Assembly (NCBI RefSeq): GCF_000327385.1
Contig: NW_008706746.1
Span: forward strand, 6,358,702 to 6,422,701
DNA from: Lottia gigantea
Lineage: Eukaryota > Mollusca > Gastropoda > Lottiidae
Direction: 5' to 3'
Length of the DNA stretch: 64,000 bases
Shown here: in pieces, positions 9,621 through 21,339 of the stretch
How the letters are laid out: each line of letters begins with the position of its first letter
Position numbering within the stretch: position 1 is the first letter of the stretch
Made by a program: the position numbers and the translations under genes
The notes under the pieces: generated by a model
The model's database searches: none
Told to the model about the DNA's origin: nothing
The model's input: the letters and a program-made list of their open reading frames with translations, nothing else

Positions 9621-10481
9621 TGTAAAAACGTAGTAATATTAGGAGACAAATTGCATAAAAAGAAGGAATTTTTTTTCAAAACTTATTCTCAAACAAAATA
9701 CCCTTACGATCGTTTTAGAAAGATTAGTTCTGAATTGATTTTGAATAGATATACTTGTAATAAACCTGCTTTCCAATTCATCAACAAGGTTAAAAGTAAA
9801 TTTTGACTAATTTGTAATTAAAATCTTTTGACGAAACAACAAATGAATGTACACCAAATTCTATACATCACGGAACTTTTTAGGTAGGTTTGAATTCAGA
9901 AGTATTCAGCCTTGAACTGTGAACTTCTCATTTATTTGTAAACAAACACTACATTTTTTTTCAAAAAGGGAATTTTTGATGAACATAATGAGTATTTGAT
10001 TGCAAAATCGTTATTTTGAATAAGCAATTTTTTCACGAAAGAAATATCACATCATGACTAATTTTATTTACCACACCGTGGTAAATAGCTGTAAGGGTAC
10101 TTATAACTATTTACCACTCTTACCACGCCAGTGGTAAATAGCCACTGCCCTTATTAATGTCTCTCTCACATGTTCGGCATCGACAAGTTACAATTTCCTT
10201 GTAATTATAATCATTTTTTTTTTTAAATTTTAATGGTTTTTACAGGTTGTTACCATGGTAACACCACGGCTTTTTTTGGTATCAAGTAAATGTAAAATGA
10301 TATACTAACAAGTAGAATCTTTATTAGCTTCAAATTACTTATGAAAATTGAGTTTACGCGCAAATTAATCGTTTTTTGGCCGATTATGTATACTTGGTTA
10401 CCAAAGCAACTGGGAAGTTTTGATCTGGCACGTGTTAAGTCAACAAATCACCTTCCCTTTTTTCAAATTTTCTAACCAAGT
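9621..10481. other. No gene seen
   Basis: AT-rich spacer. It holds short palindromes around GGTAAATAG/CTATTTACC at 10078-10140 and a perfect 14 bp palindrome GTTACCATGGTAAC at 10249-10262. No coding frame or known repeat was recognised. Confidence 0.55.
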
Positions 10482-12170
10482 TTAAAGCGCTGTAATACGT
10501 ACAAAGTCTCTAGCTTTCAGTAAAGGCAGATCTTTTTCTGGGCGATTATAATAGTCAGATTGTTTATCCTTCTGACGTTGAAGCACAATCCAGTTTACGA
10601 TTAACGTAACGAGGTTAAAGGAGTGATGACTTGACAGGCAACAATCGAGAAAACTCAGGTCCATTATCAGAGACTCGTTAAGCAAGGGGTACCATACCTA
10701 GAAAAATGAAATTTCAGTTAATTCATAACACTTCCAGTTTTCGTATCATAAAGACGAACAACCTCAAAGAAATTACTATAATAGTCAGTAGTCACTAAGC
10801 ATTGTTTATTATCCAGTTCGAATAGATCGACACCAACCTTTTCTCACGGACTCTTTGGTACCTCATGACTTATCAAAGGTACCTTCTGATTTGATATTTT
10901 GTAGTTGTGACATAATTCACAGGCAGATACAAGTTGTTAGATGCCAGATGACATACCAGGATAAAACATCCTTCTTCACCAATATTTGTAGCATGTGAGT
11001 GTTTCTTATATTCAGCGAGTAATGATATAGGTCTGAGCAAACAGTTTCCTTTAAAAATAATACAATCCGTTACATTTAAATATGAGAATATGAGACAACA
11101 TGTCCGCAATAAGCATTTCGGTTCCTTTCAGATATGTAACATTGATATTGTATGCAGCAGAATATAACAGCATTACTTGCAGACGAGGAGGAACTTGCGA
11201 CGAGGGCTTTTTCATAATCGATCTAGAGGTTTTTGATCAGAAATCACATAAGTAAGTAGGCCAAATGTATATTGATGGAAGGATACACGATGTCATTTAT
11301 TTTTCGATTTGAGCACATCCAACTTCAGTTTCAGTTAGAGAGCGACGCTATAGGTTTTTGCACTTTGTAACAGTACACAACCTAGACCATGTAGACTTGC
11401 GTCACACTGCATAACCAGTTTATCAGTTGGATTATAATAGAACAATATGAGGGCAGTTGTAACCATATGTTTAAGATTTTGTTAAGCTCGATCTTGTTCA
11501 AAAGACCAATTCCTGGCGTCATTAAGGAGAATCAATTTACGTATAGGTTATATTATCTCAGACTATTTCTGTAAGAAATTACAAAGATAGTTTATAAAAC
11601 CACAGTAACGTCTAATTTCTTTAGGTTTTAGTTTTCAGCATATCAGTCACAACTTTCACCTTTTCCGGATCTATTTTCGACAGAAGAAAAAAGAGAAAGG
11701 TTATTTCAGATTTACGTAGTTCACATTTGTCTTTATTTAGTTGAATATGAACATTTCTACATATTTCCAGTAAGCATCTACTTTCTCATCGTGATCAGCA
11801 CGTGCCTTGCCTTGCCAATAATATCGTCAGCAATATGCAGTAGAGCTTGATTCAATGGACGAGGATCTAAGACTGTCCGATTTCTAGTAACCAGCATCTT
11901 CCATTGAGTCGGTGATTCATGGACGACAAGTACACCAGATTAGACTAATTCATCCAGTTTTTCTTTTACTTCAGCTTGCAGAGCTATAGATAGTCTGTTC
12001 GGTGGTAAGATAACAGATCTTACACTTTCACCGATTTCGAAGTGAATTTTTCCGGGCCAAGCACCAATTCGATTTTCAAATACATAAGAATATCCTATAA
12101 AAGGGTCTATCAATTTATCAGACTTTACAGCAGACAATAGGTTTAAGTTCCATTCCACATTCTAGAACAT
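10482..12170 (-). mobile_element. Ty3/Gypsy retrotransposon pol remnant
   Basis: Minus-strand pieces run in pol order. The start of the reverse transcriptase is seen near 12150-11940 (RIGAWPGKIHFEIGESV, then LPPNRLSIALQAEVKEKL). Next come a HIADDI motif near 11830, DPEKVKVV and RRYCGFINYL near 11670-11590, and integrase core pieces KVGVDLFELDNKQCLVT near 10830 and VSDNGPEFSRLLPV near 10660. The GRIG-PGK-H entry to RT and the VDLF...SDNGPEF integrase are typical of Ty3/Gypsy elements. It is a fossil with many breaks and clearly old. No LTRs were found for it. Confidence 0.8.
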
Positions 12171-12229
12171 TTATTAACAGCAGAAAGTCAGCAACACGTT
12201 TCTTTGGTATAATAAGATCCACTATAACA

Positions 12230-12900
12230 CTGAAATTTGGCAGTAGTTATTGGTATATGGGTTCTTGCCCTTGTTCTTGAAAACGCGTTCAATTCTTAAT
12301 TGAAAATGTGTTGTGGTCACAATAGAGAGCTGAGGCATTTTGATAAAATTTGGTGTCAGTGTTTGTTATGACCTAAGGATGAACCCTATTGAAAATAAGA
12401 CAAAATATTTGATATGGTTTATTGCCCTTGTTCTTGAAAACTCGTTGAATTTTTAACTTGCTTGAGAGGTCTAGAAGGCAAAATTCTTGACAGATGTGGT
12501 GAAATTTCTAATTAATTCCCAATGATGTACCCTATAGACATTATTAAAAAAAAACCTAACAAGTATTTAATGTATTATGTTATTGCACTTTTTCTTGAAA
12601 TTACATTCAAGGCACAATTCTCAACAGATTTAAAAGGAACTTGGTTGACCCGAAACTTATTAAAAAGCAGAAAATCGGTTAATATGGTTAACATTGTTCT
12701 TAAAAATTTTGCTCATCATTAGCTCGTAAAACTCCAGAAGACAAAATTTTGGACTGTTCTAGACGAAACTTATTGAAGATAACAGACAAGTCTTTAAATA
12801 AAGCTTGTGCAGTATGAAAATGTTACTCTCGATATTTCATTTGAACCACCCGGATGACTTGGTTGCCATTACAATGGTGGGCGTATTACTATTTACTACT
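12230..12900 (+). mobile_element. Pearl-like tandem-repeat element, decayed copy
   Basis: Repeats of TATTGCCCTTGTTCTTGAAAA type occur at about 12252, 12421 and 12582, each followed by a 'dGATGAAnCCTATTGAAAAT' stretch. The block ends near 12894 with GGTGGGCGTATTAC, the same terminal sequence seen in the other copies of this family in the window (24541, 32166, 33208, 46676). It has no coding capacity. See the 46676-47661 entry for the family description. Confidence 0.6.
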
Positions 12901-13584
12901 GGGCTACCACCCACGATTAGTTGGGCACGTGGAGATACATTAATGACAGGTTTTTTTTAGGATTATCACCCATTACTTCAGATAAGTATTTGACAGTTAC
13001 TTGTTGACAGTATCAGACTTCAAAACACGTACAACTATGGCTAATGTATGAAGTCGTGTAATGTTGCTTAGAAATACACGTTTGCGGACAGAAAACACAT
13101 CAGTTCAGGAAAAACAGGGCATACATACATCAAAAAGTTATCTTATTTACTCAGCAACCATTTTAAATTATGATTTTGGGCGGGTCGGAGCAACGTGCGG
13201 TAGGTCAGGGACGATGAGTAAAATAAACAGGAACTTTAATGAAAAGCCATTAGTGAGATAGCACAGATGATTGGTAAATATAAGGTAAATAATCTGATGA
13301 TCGGCATCAATGATTCACCACAATATTGAGACTTATTAGGTAAATATCGTTACAGTTGCTTGTAACCAGACGTTGGCATAGATTTTTTCTGAGCTGTTTA
13401 GCTAATTTGGCCGGCTGACTAATAGAGTACGGTTTGCGGTACGGCTTTCGGCGTGCCTTTTCCGTACAGGATGCCTCAAGGTATTTTCATATATCCATTC
13501 ATATACAGAGTCCGGTATGATTCGATTCAATTTAGGAAGCATAATATGACATGGATCGATATGGTGGCTCTTTGTTATCGTTTG
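12901..13584. other. No gene seen
   Basis: AT-rich spacer between the repeat block and the LINE/BEL nest. The small open frame around 13061-13261 has no recognisable features and is probably chance. Confidence 0.5.
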
Positions 13585-13724
13585 ATGTTAATTTTCAGAA
13601 CAAGGTATTGATGAAATTATGTTCAAATTTAATCCAAAAATCTACTTGCTGAACCGAATTAAATCTCATTTACCATTTGAAACACGTATTTTATTTCTTT
13701 TGTTTTATTTTATCTGTTATGGAT
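13585..13724 (+). mobile_element. LINE reverse-transcriptase tail, left piece
   Basis: The plus strand reads LLNRIKSHLPFETRILF..., a pattern typical of the thumb/C-terminal part of CR1/jockey-type LINE reverse transcriptases. It stops at the BEL/Pao insertion point and resumes at 20445 with DYGSIALGN. The left limit is uncertain. Confidence 0.6.
13720..13724. repeat. Target-site duplication of the BEL/Pao element, left copy
   Basis: TGGAT directly before the left LTR, matched by TGGAT at 20445-20449 directly after the right LTR. Confidence 0.85.
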
Positions 13725-14169
13725 TGTACTGTTTTAAGCTTTATTGATATCTCTCAACACAACCATATACAGTAGTCTCTCGGAAGAGAGTGAAAAACTA
13801 AAAATACAAAATACAACTGATAAATACAAGTACAAATCTTATGATTCTTCTCATTTTGTCAATATAATAGGCCTAGCTTACATGTGAAAATTAAAGGTTA
13901 CACCAAACGAAGTTCACATGATGACATGTTTTAAACTGAACACAGATGAAATAATCAAATTTTAGACACTTTGCTAATTAAACAAATCTACAATAACATA
14001 AACTGAAATTACCCTGTGAGAAGCAACACTTTCTGAAATATCTAAGAATATGAAATAAAGGATAAAATGGCGGTGTTTACATTAATGTACTTCCATAAAT
14101 TGGAGAGTTTTCTAAAGGGACGCAACTTTATTTAAATCAAGACAACAGTAATCGTATTATTGCATCACA
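13725..14169 (-). repeat. 3' LTR of the BEL/Pao element
   Basis: On the plus strand it begins TGTACTGTTTTAAGC and ends CCATCACA-type (GCATCACA). It is the same length as the LTR at 20000-20444. A purine-rich tract (GACGGGGAG on the minus strand) lies directly at its inner edge, as expected for the polypurine tract. Confidence 0.9.
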
Positions 14170-14262
14170 CTCCCCGTCTGAATTTTAACAAAAAATTCAC
14201 TATCTACTTAGTATAGCACTATAAGACAAGTTAAAAGACATTTCAAAATAACAGAATCAACA

Positions 14263-17200
14263 TTAGTTGTTAATATCACCTTCTAACAAGACAATAAGTT
14301 CCGTAATAGGACGGATATACGACACCCGTTTACCATTCTTCTCAATACGAACTTCGACTTTACGAATAAGGTTATCGTCACTTGGGAAAGCGTTTGTAAC
14401 GATACCTAAAGGCCATTCATTACGATGTACTGAATTGTCTTTTAACAACACGATGTTATCTTTTGACACATTTCGGTTTTCTTGGTGCCATTTTTGGTGT
14501 AATGTTTGCAAGTACTCTTTTCTCCACTTCGACCAAAACGTATTGGAAAGAACTTTCACAAATTTCCACTAAGATTTATAAGAGTCCTTGATATCAAAGT
14601 TACAAGGTCCAAAATCTGAATTCACCGACTTTTGGGTTAATAAAACTGATGGACTTAAAACGGATGAAGACTCTGGGTCTGACGAAAGTACCATGATAGG
14701 TCTGGCATTAACAATTGCTGAAACTTCGTACATAAGAGTAGATAAAACTTCATGTGTTAAATTTCTGTGTTTATGATCCAGTAACATAGCATCCAATATG
14801 CGTCTCGCTACCCCAATCATCCGTTCGCACACTCCACCCATATGAGAGGAGTGGGGAGGGTTAAATTTCCAAGTGGCGCCTTGTTTGAATAAATAATCAG
14901 CCACAGTTCCATCTGACACGTTTATGGCATTCATTTGGAGGTCCTTTACACTTCCAACAAAATTAGTTCCTCTATCCGAACGAAATTGTTTCACGGCACC
15001 ACGAACTGAAATAAATCTTCGGAGAGAGTTGATGAATGAAGACGAGCTCATTTCTTCAATCAATTCAATATGGATCGCTCTTGATGTCAGACAGGATAAA
15101 AGAACTGCCCAACGTTTGGCACTCGCCTGACCTCCCCGTGTGCGTCTTGCTACCACTGACCAAGGTCCAAACACGTCGACGCCTACATAACTAAATGGGG
15201 GGTTAGGAGTAAGTCTATCATCCGGCAAATCTGCCATTTTCTGATATTCCAGTTTTCCTCGAAGTCTTTTACATGTTACACACCTTTGAATGAGAGATGA
15301 TATAAGCCTTTTGGCACCTAATATCCAAAAACCATGAGACCTAATGAGTCCTTCGGTAAAATGTCTACCTTGATGTTTGACCATGGAATGAAAGTGTAAC
15401 ACTAACAGTTTAGCAATATAAGTACGTCCTGGTATGATTATTGGGTTTTTCTCTTTAAGATTTAAGCTCGATTTTGAGAGACGTCCTCCTAAGCGAAGAA
15501 TCTCATCCTTATCTAGAACTGGCGATAATGATATGATGCTACTTCCTTTAGGAATGGATGTGTTTCTGGAAAGATTCTGAATCTTTTCACTATAGTAGAC
15601 TTGTTGAACTTGTTGGATGATAAAATTCTCTGATTCATGATAAAGTTCTTGGTTCCTAGGATTACGTGGTTCATTTCTAGTGCGGTTCCTGATATAGGAC
15701 TTTAAATATGCGATAGCTCTGACTAATTTATCCCACGTTGAAAATCGTTCAAATCTTTCAAGTCCAATCTTAGATTTAATAACAGTTATGTTTTCTTTAC
15801 TCACACGAACTTCTGGTCGTAGTTCACTATCTTGTTCTTCGTCGACTAATGGAAAAGTCAGTGCTTCAACGACATGCTTCTCACTGAGAAATGATGGTCC
15901 AGTTAACCATTTACTGTTCTTCAAACGGGAAGCAGGAATAGGTCGTGTTTCTTCGTCTGCTGGATTGGTGTCGGTGTTGACATGACGCCATTGTTGAGGT
16001 CTTGTAGAATTTCTAATTCTGTTCACTCTATGCTCAACGTACACATAAAAACGCCTTGACTCATAGTTAATGTACCCAAGTACAACTTGGCTATCAGTGT
16101 AAAATTTCACAGAGTTCATATCATAACCTAAACTTTCACATACTACTTCGGCGATTTCAACTGCTAAAACAGAAGCACAAGGTTCAAGCCGAGGGATGGT
16201 ATGTCCATGTTGAGGGGCGACTTTGGCTTTTCCAAGTATAAATGACACATGTGGGTTTCCTTCTGGGTCAATTGTCTTCAGATATGATGAGGCTGCTATA
16301 GCTTCTTTTGACGCATCACAGAAGACGTGTATCTCGGATATAGGGGTGAGATTATTCGTATAAGTTCTATTGATTTGGAGTTCTTCTAATGCTGACAAAG
16401 ATTCTCTCCAAGAATTCCACATTTCTTCATGCTCTGTAGGGAGCGGTTCGTCCCAATCAGTTCCCGATATCCAATTCCGTAGGAATAGTTTGCCTTGTAC
16501 TACAACGGGAGCAGAGAATCCTAAGGGGTCATATAAACTGTTAACTGTAGATAACAGACCTCTTCTGGTAAAGGGTTTCACATCGGATGAAATTTTAAAT
16601 GTGAAGGCGTCTAGTGCCACATTCCAACAAATTTCAAGACTTCGTTGCAAGGGTGAATTATCTCCGATGTTGATTTTTTTAAAATCCTTCCCTAAATCGT
16701 CCGCGGGAAAGGCTTCCATTACAGCCTTACTATTTGATGCGATCTTGTGTACTCGTAGATTTCCTTCTTTAAGCAGGTCGATAGCCATATCTGATGAAGG
16801 AAGCGATGTTAAGCCATCATCGACATAGAAGTTGTTCGTAATGAAGTCGCAAACGTCGTGTCCAAATTCTTCTTGGGCATTTTCAGCTGATTTACGAAGT
16901 CCGTATGTTGCTACAGCGGGGGAAGGAGAGTTCCCAAACACATAAACGCACGTGCGGTATTCTCTAAGATGTTTATCCATATCATTGTTTTCATACCAGA
17001 AAAATCTGAGAAAGTTTCTGTGCTCTTCATTTACTTGAAAACCAAAAAACTTCTGTTGGATATCAACTGTCACCGCTACGGGTTCCTTCCGGAATCTGAG
17101 GAGGATGCTCAGCAAGCTATTGGTAAGGTCTGGTCCAGTCAGTAACATATTGTTGAGTGAGACTCCCTGGTGTTTAGCTGAAGAGTCAAACACGACTCTT

Positions 17201-18090
17201 ATTTGTTTCGGTTTCTTTGGATGAAAGACCCCAAAGATGAGTATATACCAGTGTTCTTCTCCATCTTTCAGAGGAGGGGCAATCTCTGCATGCTTGTTAT
17301 CGAATATTTTCTGCATAAATTCACGAAATTGTTCTTTCTTTTCAGGATTCTTTTTCAGGCTGAATTCCAATGAAGTGGCTCTCTTTAATGCACTCTCTCT
17401 ATTACTCGGCATAGGTAGTCTATATTTGCGCAAAGGCAGGGGAATGACCCAGTTTCCAGCTGCGTTCTTGGTAATTCCATCATCAACAATTTGCAGAAAC
17501 TGTTTATCTTCCACCGACAGTCCCAGTTTGTTGTCGTTCCGTGTTCTCATGAAAACAGAGTTTCCTAAATCGTCTATAGATTGATAAATATTGTCATTAA
17601 GTTTGAAAGAATTCTCACAAGGTTCAAATATTGACGGTCGATCGTTTTGGAGTACAAAGGTTTTGTTAACGTCCACTGTATCAGCTAGATGGATCTCACC
17701 TAAGCACACCTCTCCAATTATCACCCATCCTAAGGGTAGCTTTTGAGCAAAAGGAGTTTCTGAAGGTCCAACACACTGATCCAAGACATGGTGAGCCTCA
17801 AGCCTGGGAAGTTCTACTTTATCTAAATGGGGGTAATAGGAACAAACTTCAGGAGTTGGAATTTCATTCCTGTTGTTCGGAATGTCATTACATTCGATCA
17901 GCCTAGGCAAGTAGAGTTTGGTGCTGTAATCAACGGCTTCTATCATAGGTTTAGCACGGGTACGTCGTCCAGTTGAAATGATGTGACCAGCACACGAAGA
18001 TAAGGCATACTCAATCTCATCTCCTCGTTCCTCAAAGTGATCGAAAAATTCTGTCTTGGCCAAAGATTTATTGCTCTGGTCATCGATCAA
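14263..18090 (-). mobile_element. BEL/Pao pol region
   Basis: Domains in order: RT with VVFDSSAKHQGVSLN near the palm and the NNFYVDDGLTSLPSSD catalytic motif, RNase H-like EIHVFCDASKEAIAAS, HHCC zinc-binding region (HFHSMVKHQGRHF, then CVTCKRL), rve integrase core (YVGVDVFGPW, FRSDRGTNFVG, CERMIGVARRILDAML) and a C-terminal DUF5641-type segment (VLSNTFWSKWRKEYLQTLHQ, then VLLKDNSVHRNEWPLG). These mark the Pao_RT/BEL lineage and not Gypsy or Copia. It is part of a fossil element. Confidence 0.9.
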
Positions 18091-18119
18091 AGCGTATGTC
18101 TGTAAATACTTATCAGAAC

Positions 18120-19982
18120 TTATACATTCACTAAGACTGCTTTAGCACAGGATCTCCCATTAAATGGTTTCTCACAAAGTTCGGTACACTTTGAGCTCAC
18201 ATTTTCTAATTGTTCATTAGTTTGATCTGTTGAATTGACGGAATTCTCCCCGCCGTGATCGATCACAGTTTTGGAGTGTGTAGTTGTGCTGTCGTCCTTA
18301 GAGTTATGCAGTGCAGTTGGATGTTTAGCACTCTTGCAAACTTCACAATGCACCTTAGCTGTACAGTCCTTCGCCAAATGGCTCTTTGGTCCACATCATT
18401 TAAAACATAAACCCTTCTGAAACAAAAATACCGTTTTCTCATTAGATGGTTTCATGCGAAAGAATCTGCACTGGTTCAAAGTGTGATTGGATTAATGAAT
18501 GGGACAAAGATCCTTTGAGATGGATTTGCCACGATTTGGTTCGGTTACAGTCTCAGTCTTTTTAGTAGAGATATCAATATAATCTCTCTTCGAAAACGTA
18601 GTTAGAGGTTTGGATTTAATATGCCGAGTCGTGCTCTCATAATGAAAAAAAGGATCGTTTTTAACCTGAGCAAGATCTCTTAAAAATTCGGCGAAATGTC
18701 TAAAAGGTGGGCAAGCGACGTTGTACCTTTTCTTATACTTAACAGCTTCACGCGTCCATTTTTCTTGATAAGCAACTGAAAGTTTACTTACAATCGGAGA
18801 GACTCCAGTTGAACAGTCATAATAACTAAATAAAGTTCTATATCTATCGTTCTCCTTAATAGATTCTATCTGATACTATATCACATAAATCATACAGTCG
18901 TTTATTCTCTTTATATGTGATTGTTGCGAAAGATGAAAGTTTATTCTTAATGGCCGATTCTATTAGTTCGGGAGATGCATATCGATCGTTCAAACGTTCC
19001 CAAATGCAATTTAGACCTTTCTTAATATTGCCAGGATTGGCAGCTTTTAAACTTAGTGCTTGTTTGGAAGATTCTGGACCTAACCATTTTATTAAGAGAT
19101 CAATCTCTTCTAAAGGCTTAAGATCAAGATCAGATATAACATCACAAAAACTTGATTTCCAAGAGCTAAAAAATTCCGGTTTGTCATTATATTTTACCAA
19201 CCTAGAAAACAATAAATCTTTCTTAATCATAAGCTTAGCAATATCAGTGTAAGCTGGACCCTGAGTGTGACAAGGGAGAGAACTACAATTATTAGACACA
19301 ATGGGTAAATGCACAGAGGGGCGTTGCATTTCAACATGCTGTGTTGGTACAGGTTGGAATGGGGTTGCACTTGGGCTCAAGTCAGCTTGGGTCTGAACAG
19401 GATCGGGGGTACATAACATTTCTAAAATTGTGGGGGACAAATTGTTCATTCTGTCCACACTAGTTGAGTGTTGGTATATCACGTGGAGTGTCCTCCCTAG
19501 GAAGTAAACCATTTTGAGGCGATAAGACTGGCATATGGAGTCGATGATTTCATAGCGAAATATCTTGTTCTTGTTTCTTTCACTTCTCTTATATCTGAAT
19601 CACTACGACTGCTGCTACTGTCTGAATAGTTCACCATTTCTTCCATCGCTTTGTATTCAGCTTCTGCTACGGAAGCTTCTTTTTCATGTTGAATTACGGT
19701 CAAATTTGCATCGAGTAGTGCCTGTTGTTTCTTAATGTCAGTTTCTCTCTTAACATACTGAAGGCGAGATTTGGCTGCTGCCATCTTAGCCTTTGAAGTC
19801 ATTAACTGGGTTTGACTGCCATGACTTGACACATTTGATGTTCTGGAACGTCCAGATCTGGATCTTGAAGGTGTACGCTCTGCCTTGAACCTTTCTTCAT
19901 CAGTGGGTGTCTTCCCATCGTCGACGCGTTGTGAGGGTGAAATCACGTCGTCCAAATCAGTCTGTGAGGTTAAGCTTGCCAT
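18120..19982 (-). mobile_element. BEL/Pao gag-like region
   Basis: It starts with MASLTSQTDLDDVISPSQRV about 18 bp inside the 5' LTR edge. It has a basic/Ser-rich N-terminus, a long helical stretch (KMAAAKSRLQYVKRETDIKK), then a capsid-like DUF1759-type segment (LVKYNDKPEFFSSWKSSFCD, then IKKGLNCIWERLNDRYASPE) and ends with zinc knuckles (KDCTAKVHCEVCKSAKHPT). This order is standard for BEL/Pao gag. It is part of a fossil element. Confidence 0.8.
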
Positions 19983-19999
19983 TACCAGAGGTTTTTCAC

Positions 20000-20444
20000 T
20001 GTACTGTTTTAAGCTTTATTGATATCTCTCAACACAACCATATACAGTAGTCTCTCGGAAGAGAGTGAAAAACTAAAAATACAAAATACAACTGATAAAT
20101 ACAAGTACAGATCTTATGATTCTTCTCATTTTGTCAATATAATAGGCCTTGCTTACATGTGAAAATTAAAGGTTACACCAAACGAAGTTCACATGATGAC
20201 ATGTTTTAAACTGAACAAAGATGAAATAATCAAATTTTAGACACTTTGCTAATTAAACAAATCTACAATAACAAAAACTGAAATTACCCTGTGAGAGGCA
20301 ACACTTTCTGAAATATCTAAGAATATGAAATAAAGGATAAAATGGCGGTGTTTACATTAATGTACTTCCATAAATTGGAGAGTTTTCTAAAGGGACGCAA
20401 CTTTATTTAAATCAAGACAACAGTAATCGTATTGTTCCATCACG
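20000..20444 (-). repeat. 5' LTR of the BEL/Pao element
   Basis: 445 bp, matching 13725-14169 with about eight substitutions and no length change. It borders the TGGAT target duplication at 20445-20449. Confidence 0.9.
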
Positions 20445-20700
20445 TGGATTATGGTAGTATTGCTTTGGGTAATGCGTCTCACAGTAGACAGAAAGTCTTG
20501 GATAGAGTTCAGAAACGAGCAGCGCGAAGTTTCTTAGACGTGAACTATGATGCAAGATCGGCAGACAACACTGTTAAACACTCTTAATTGGCTCATAATC
20601 TATCAATATAATATAAACTTTACACTGATATATTGACACACAAAATCATGAATAAAAATGCCCTTTCTATTTTACAAATTATTTTCCCCAAAAATCACTT
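20445..20700 (+). mobile_element. LINE reverse-transcriptase tail, right piece
   Basis: The plus strand reads DYGSIALGNASHSRQKVLDR, then VQKRAARSFLDVNYDAR, then LLNTLNWL. This is the classic 'DYG..WGN...L..LQKRAAR.ILD..YDA....L...L.W' pattern of the C-terminal end of CR1/jockey-type LINE reverse transcriptases. It continues the piece that ends at 13724, so the BEL/Pao element landed in this LINE. The frame decays after about 20600. Confidence 0.75.
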
Positions 20701-20734
20701 ATTTCCTCAACAAATTTCGGGTCCGAATAAAAAG

Positions 20735-21176
20735 CGCAAACAAGAGGAATCAAGCGTAGACAAGTGCAAACAAGCGCACACAAGTGCAAACAAAGCGTAA
20801 ACAATCACAAACAAGTGCAAACAATATTCTTGGAATGAAATTAGCAGTAAAAAATTCATGTTAATGGATTTTTTTGACAACTGGTCATTGAATGTGTCTA
20901 TAGATGGTTTTGTTGACAATATACTCAAGACATATCAACTGACAACACTTCAGACGATACACATAAGTAATCTGGGCACCATCAATTTCATAGAACACGT
21001 AAATCTTATATAGCATATAGTAGGCAATCCTTCCACATAATTTAACATTGATCGATATATACAATTCATGTTTTCTGTGCTTATTTAGCATTATTCAGCT
21101 TGTTTGCTGTTGTTCACAATTGTTTGCGCTTTGTTTGCGCTTTGTTTGTGCTTGTTTACTCTTGTTTGCGCTTTTA
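20735..21176. repeat. Inverted arrays of a GCAAACAAGC-type decamer
   Basis: From 20735 to 20826 the decamer AAG(C/T)GCAAAC is repeated about eight times. From 21108 to 21176 its reverse complement (GTTTGCGCTT) is repeated about six times. The two arms enclose about 280 bp, so the region could fold back on itself. No transposon ends or coding sequence were recognised. Confidence 0.75.
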
Positions 21177-21339
21177 GTCGACCGCAAATCTCAGCCTTCA
21201 CTCGCAAACCAATCTTTGTTTACCTAAATGTAAACTGGAAGCAATCAAACGAACCTTTCAATACACAGCAAGTCTTCTATGTAATTCACTGCATCAAACA
21301 ATTAAATCATCTTCTTCACATACTATGTTTAAAATGAAG

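Larger units (their letters stand above)
13725..20444 (-). mobile_element. BEL/Pao LTR retrotransposon, full-length, young but broken
   Basis: The element is 6.7 kb, on the minus strand, with 445 bp LTRs at both ends that start TG and end CA (one LTR has lost the final CA to a point change) and a 5 bp target duplication TGGAT. Internal parts, from the 5' side: gag-like region (~19982-18856), CCHC zinc knuckles (~18380-18120), and pol with protease remnant, Pao-type RT (YVDD), RNase H, zinc-binding integrase core and the C-terminal DUF5641-type domain (~18090-14263). I count about eight differences between the LTRs (~1.8%), so the insertion is recent on a genome scale. The coding region is spread over several frames with about four breaks, so it looks like a young fossil. 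It sits inside an older LINE tail. Confidence 0.9.

Noticed and set aside
20707-21337. Several minus- and plus-strand small frames rich in Leu, Cys and Phe
   Set aside because: They read through the decamer arrays and have no independent support.
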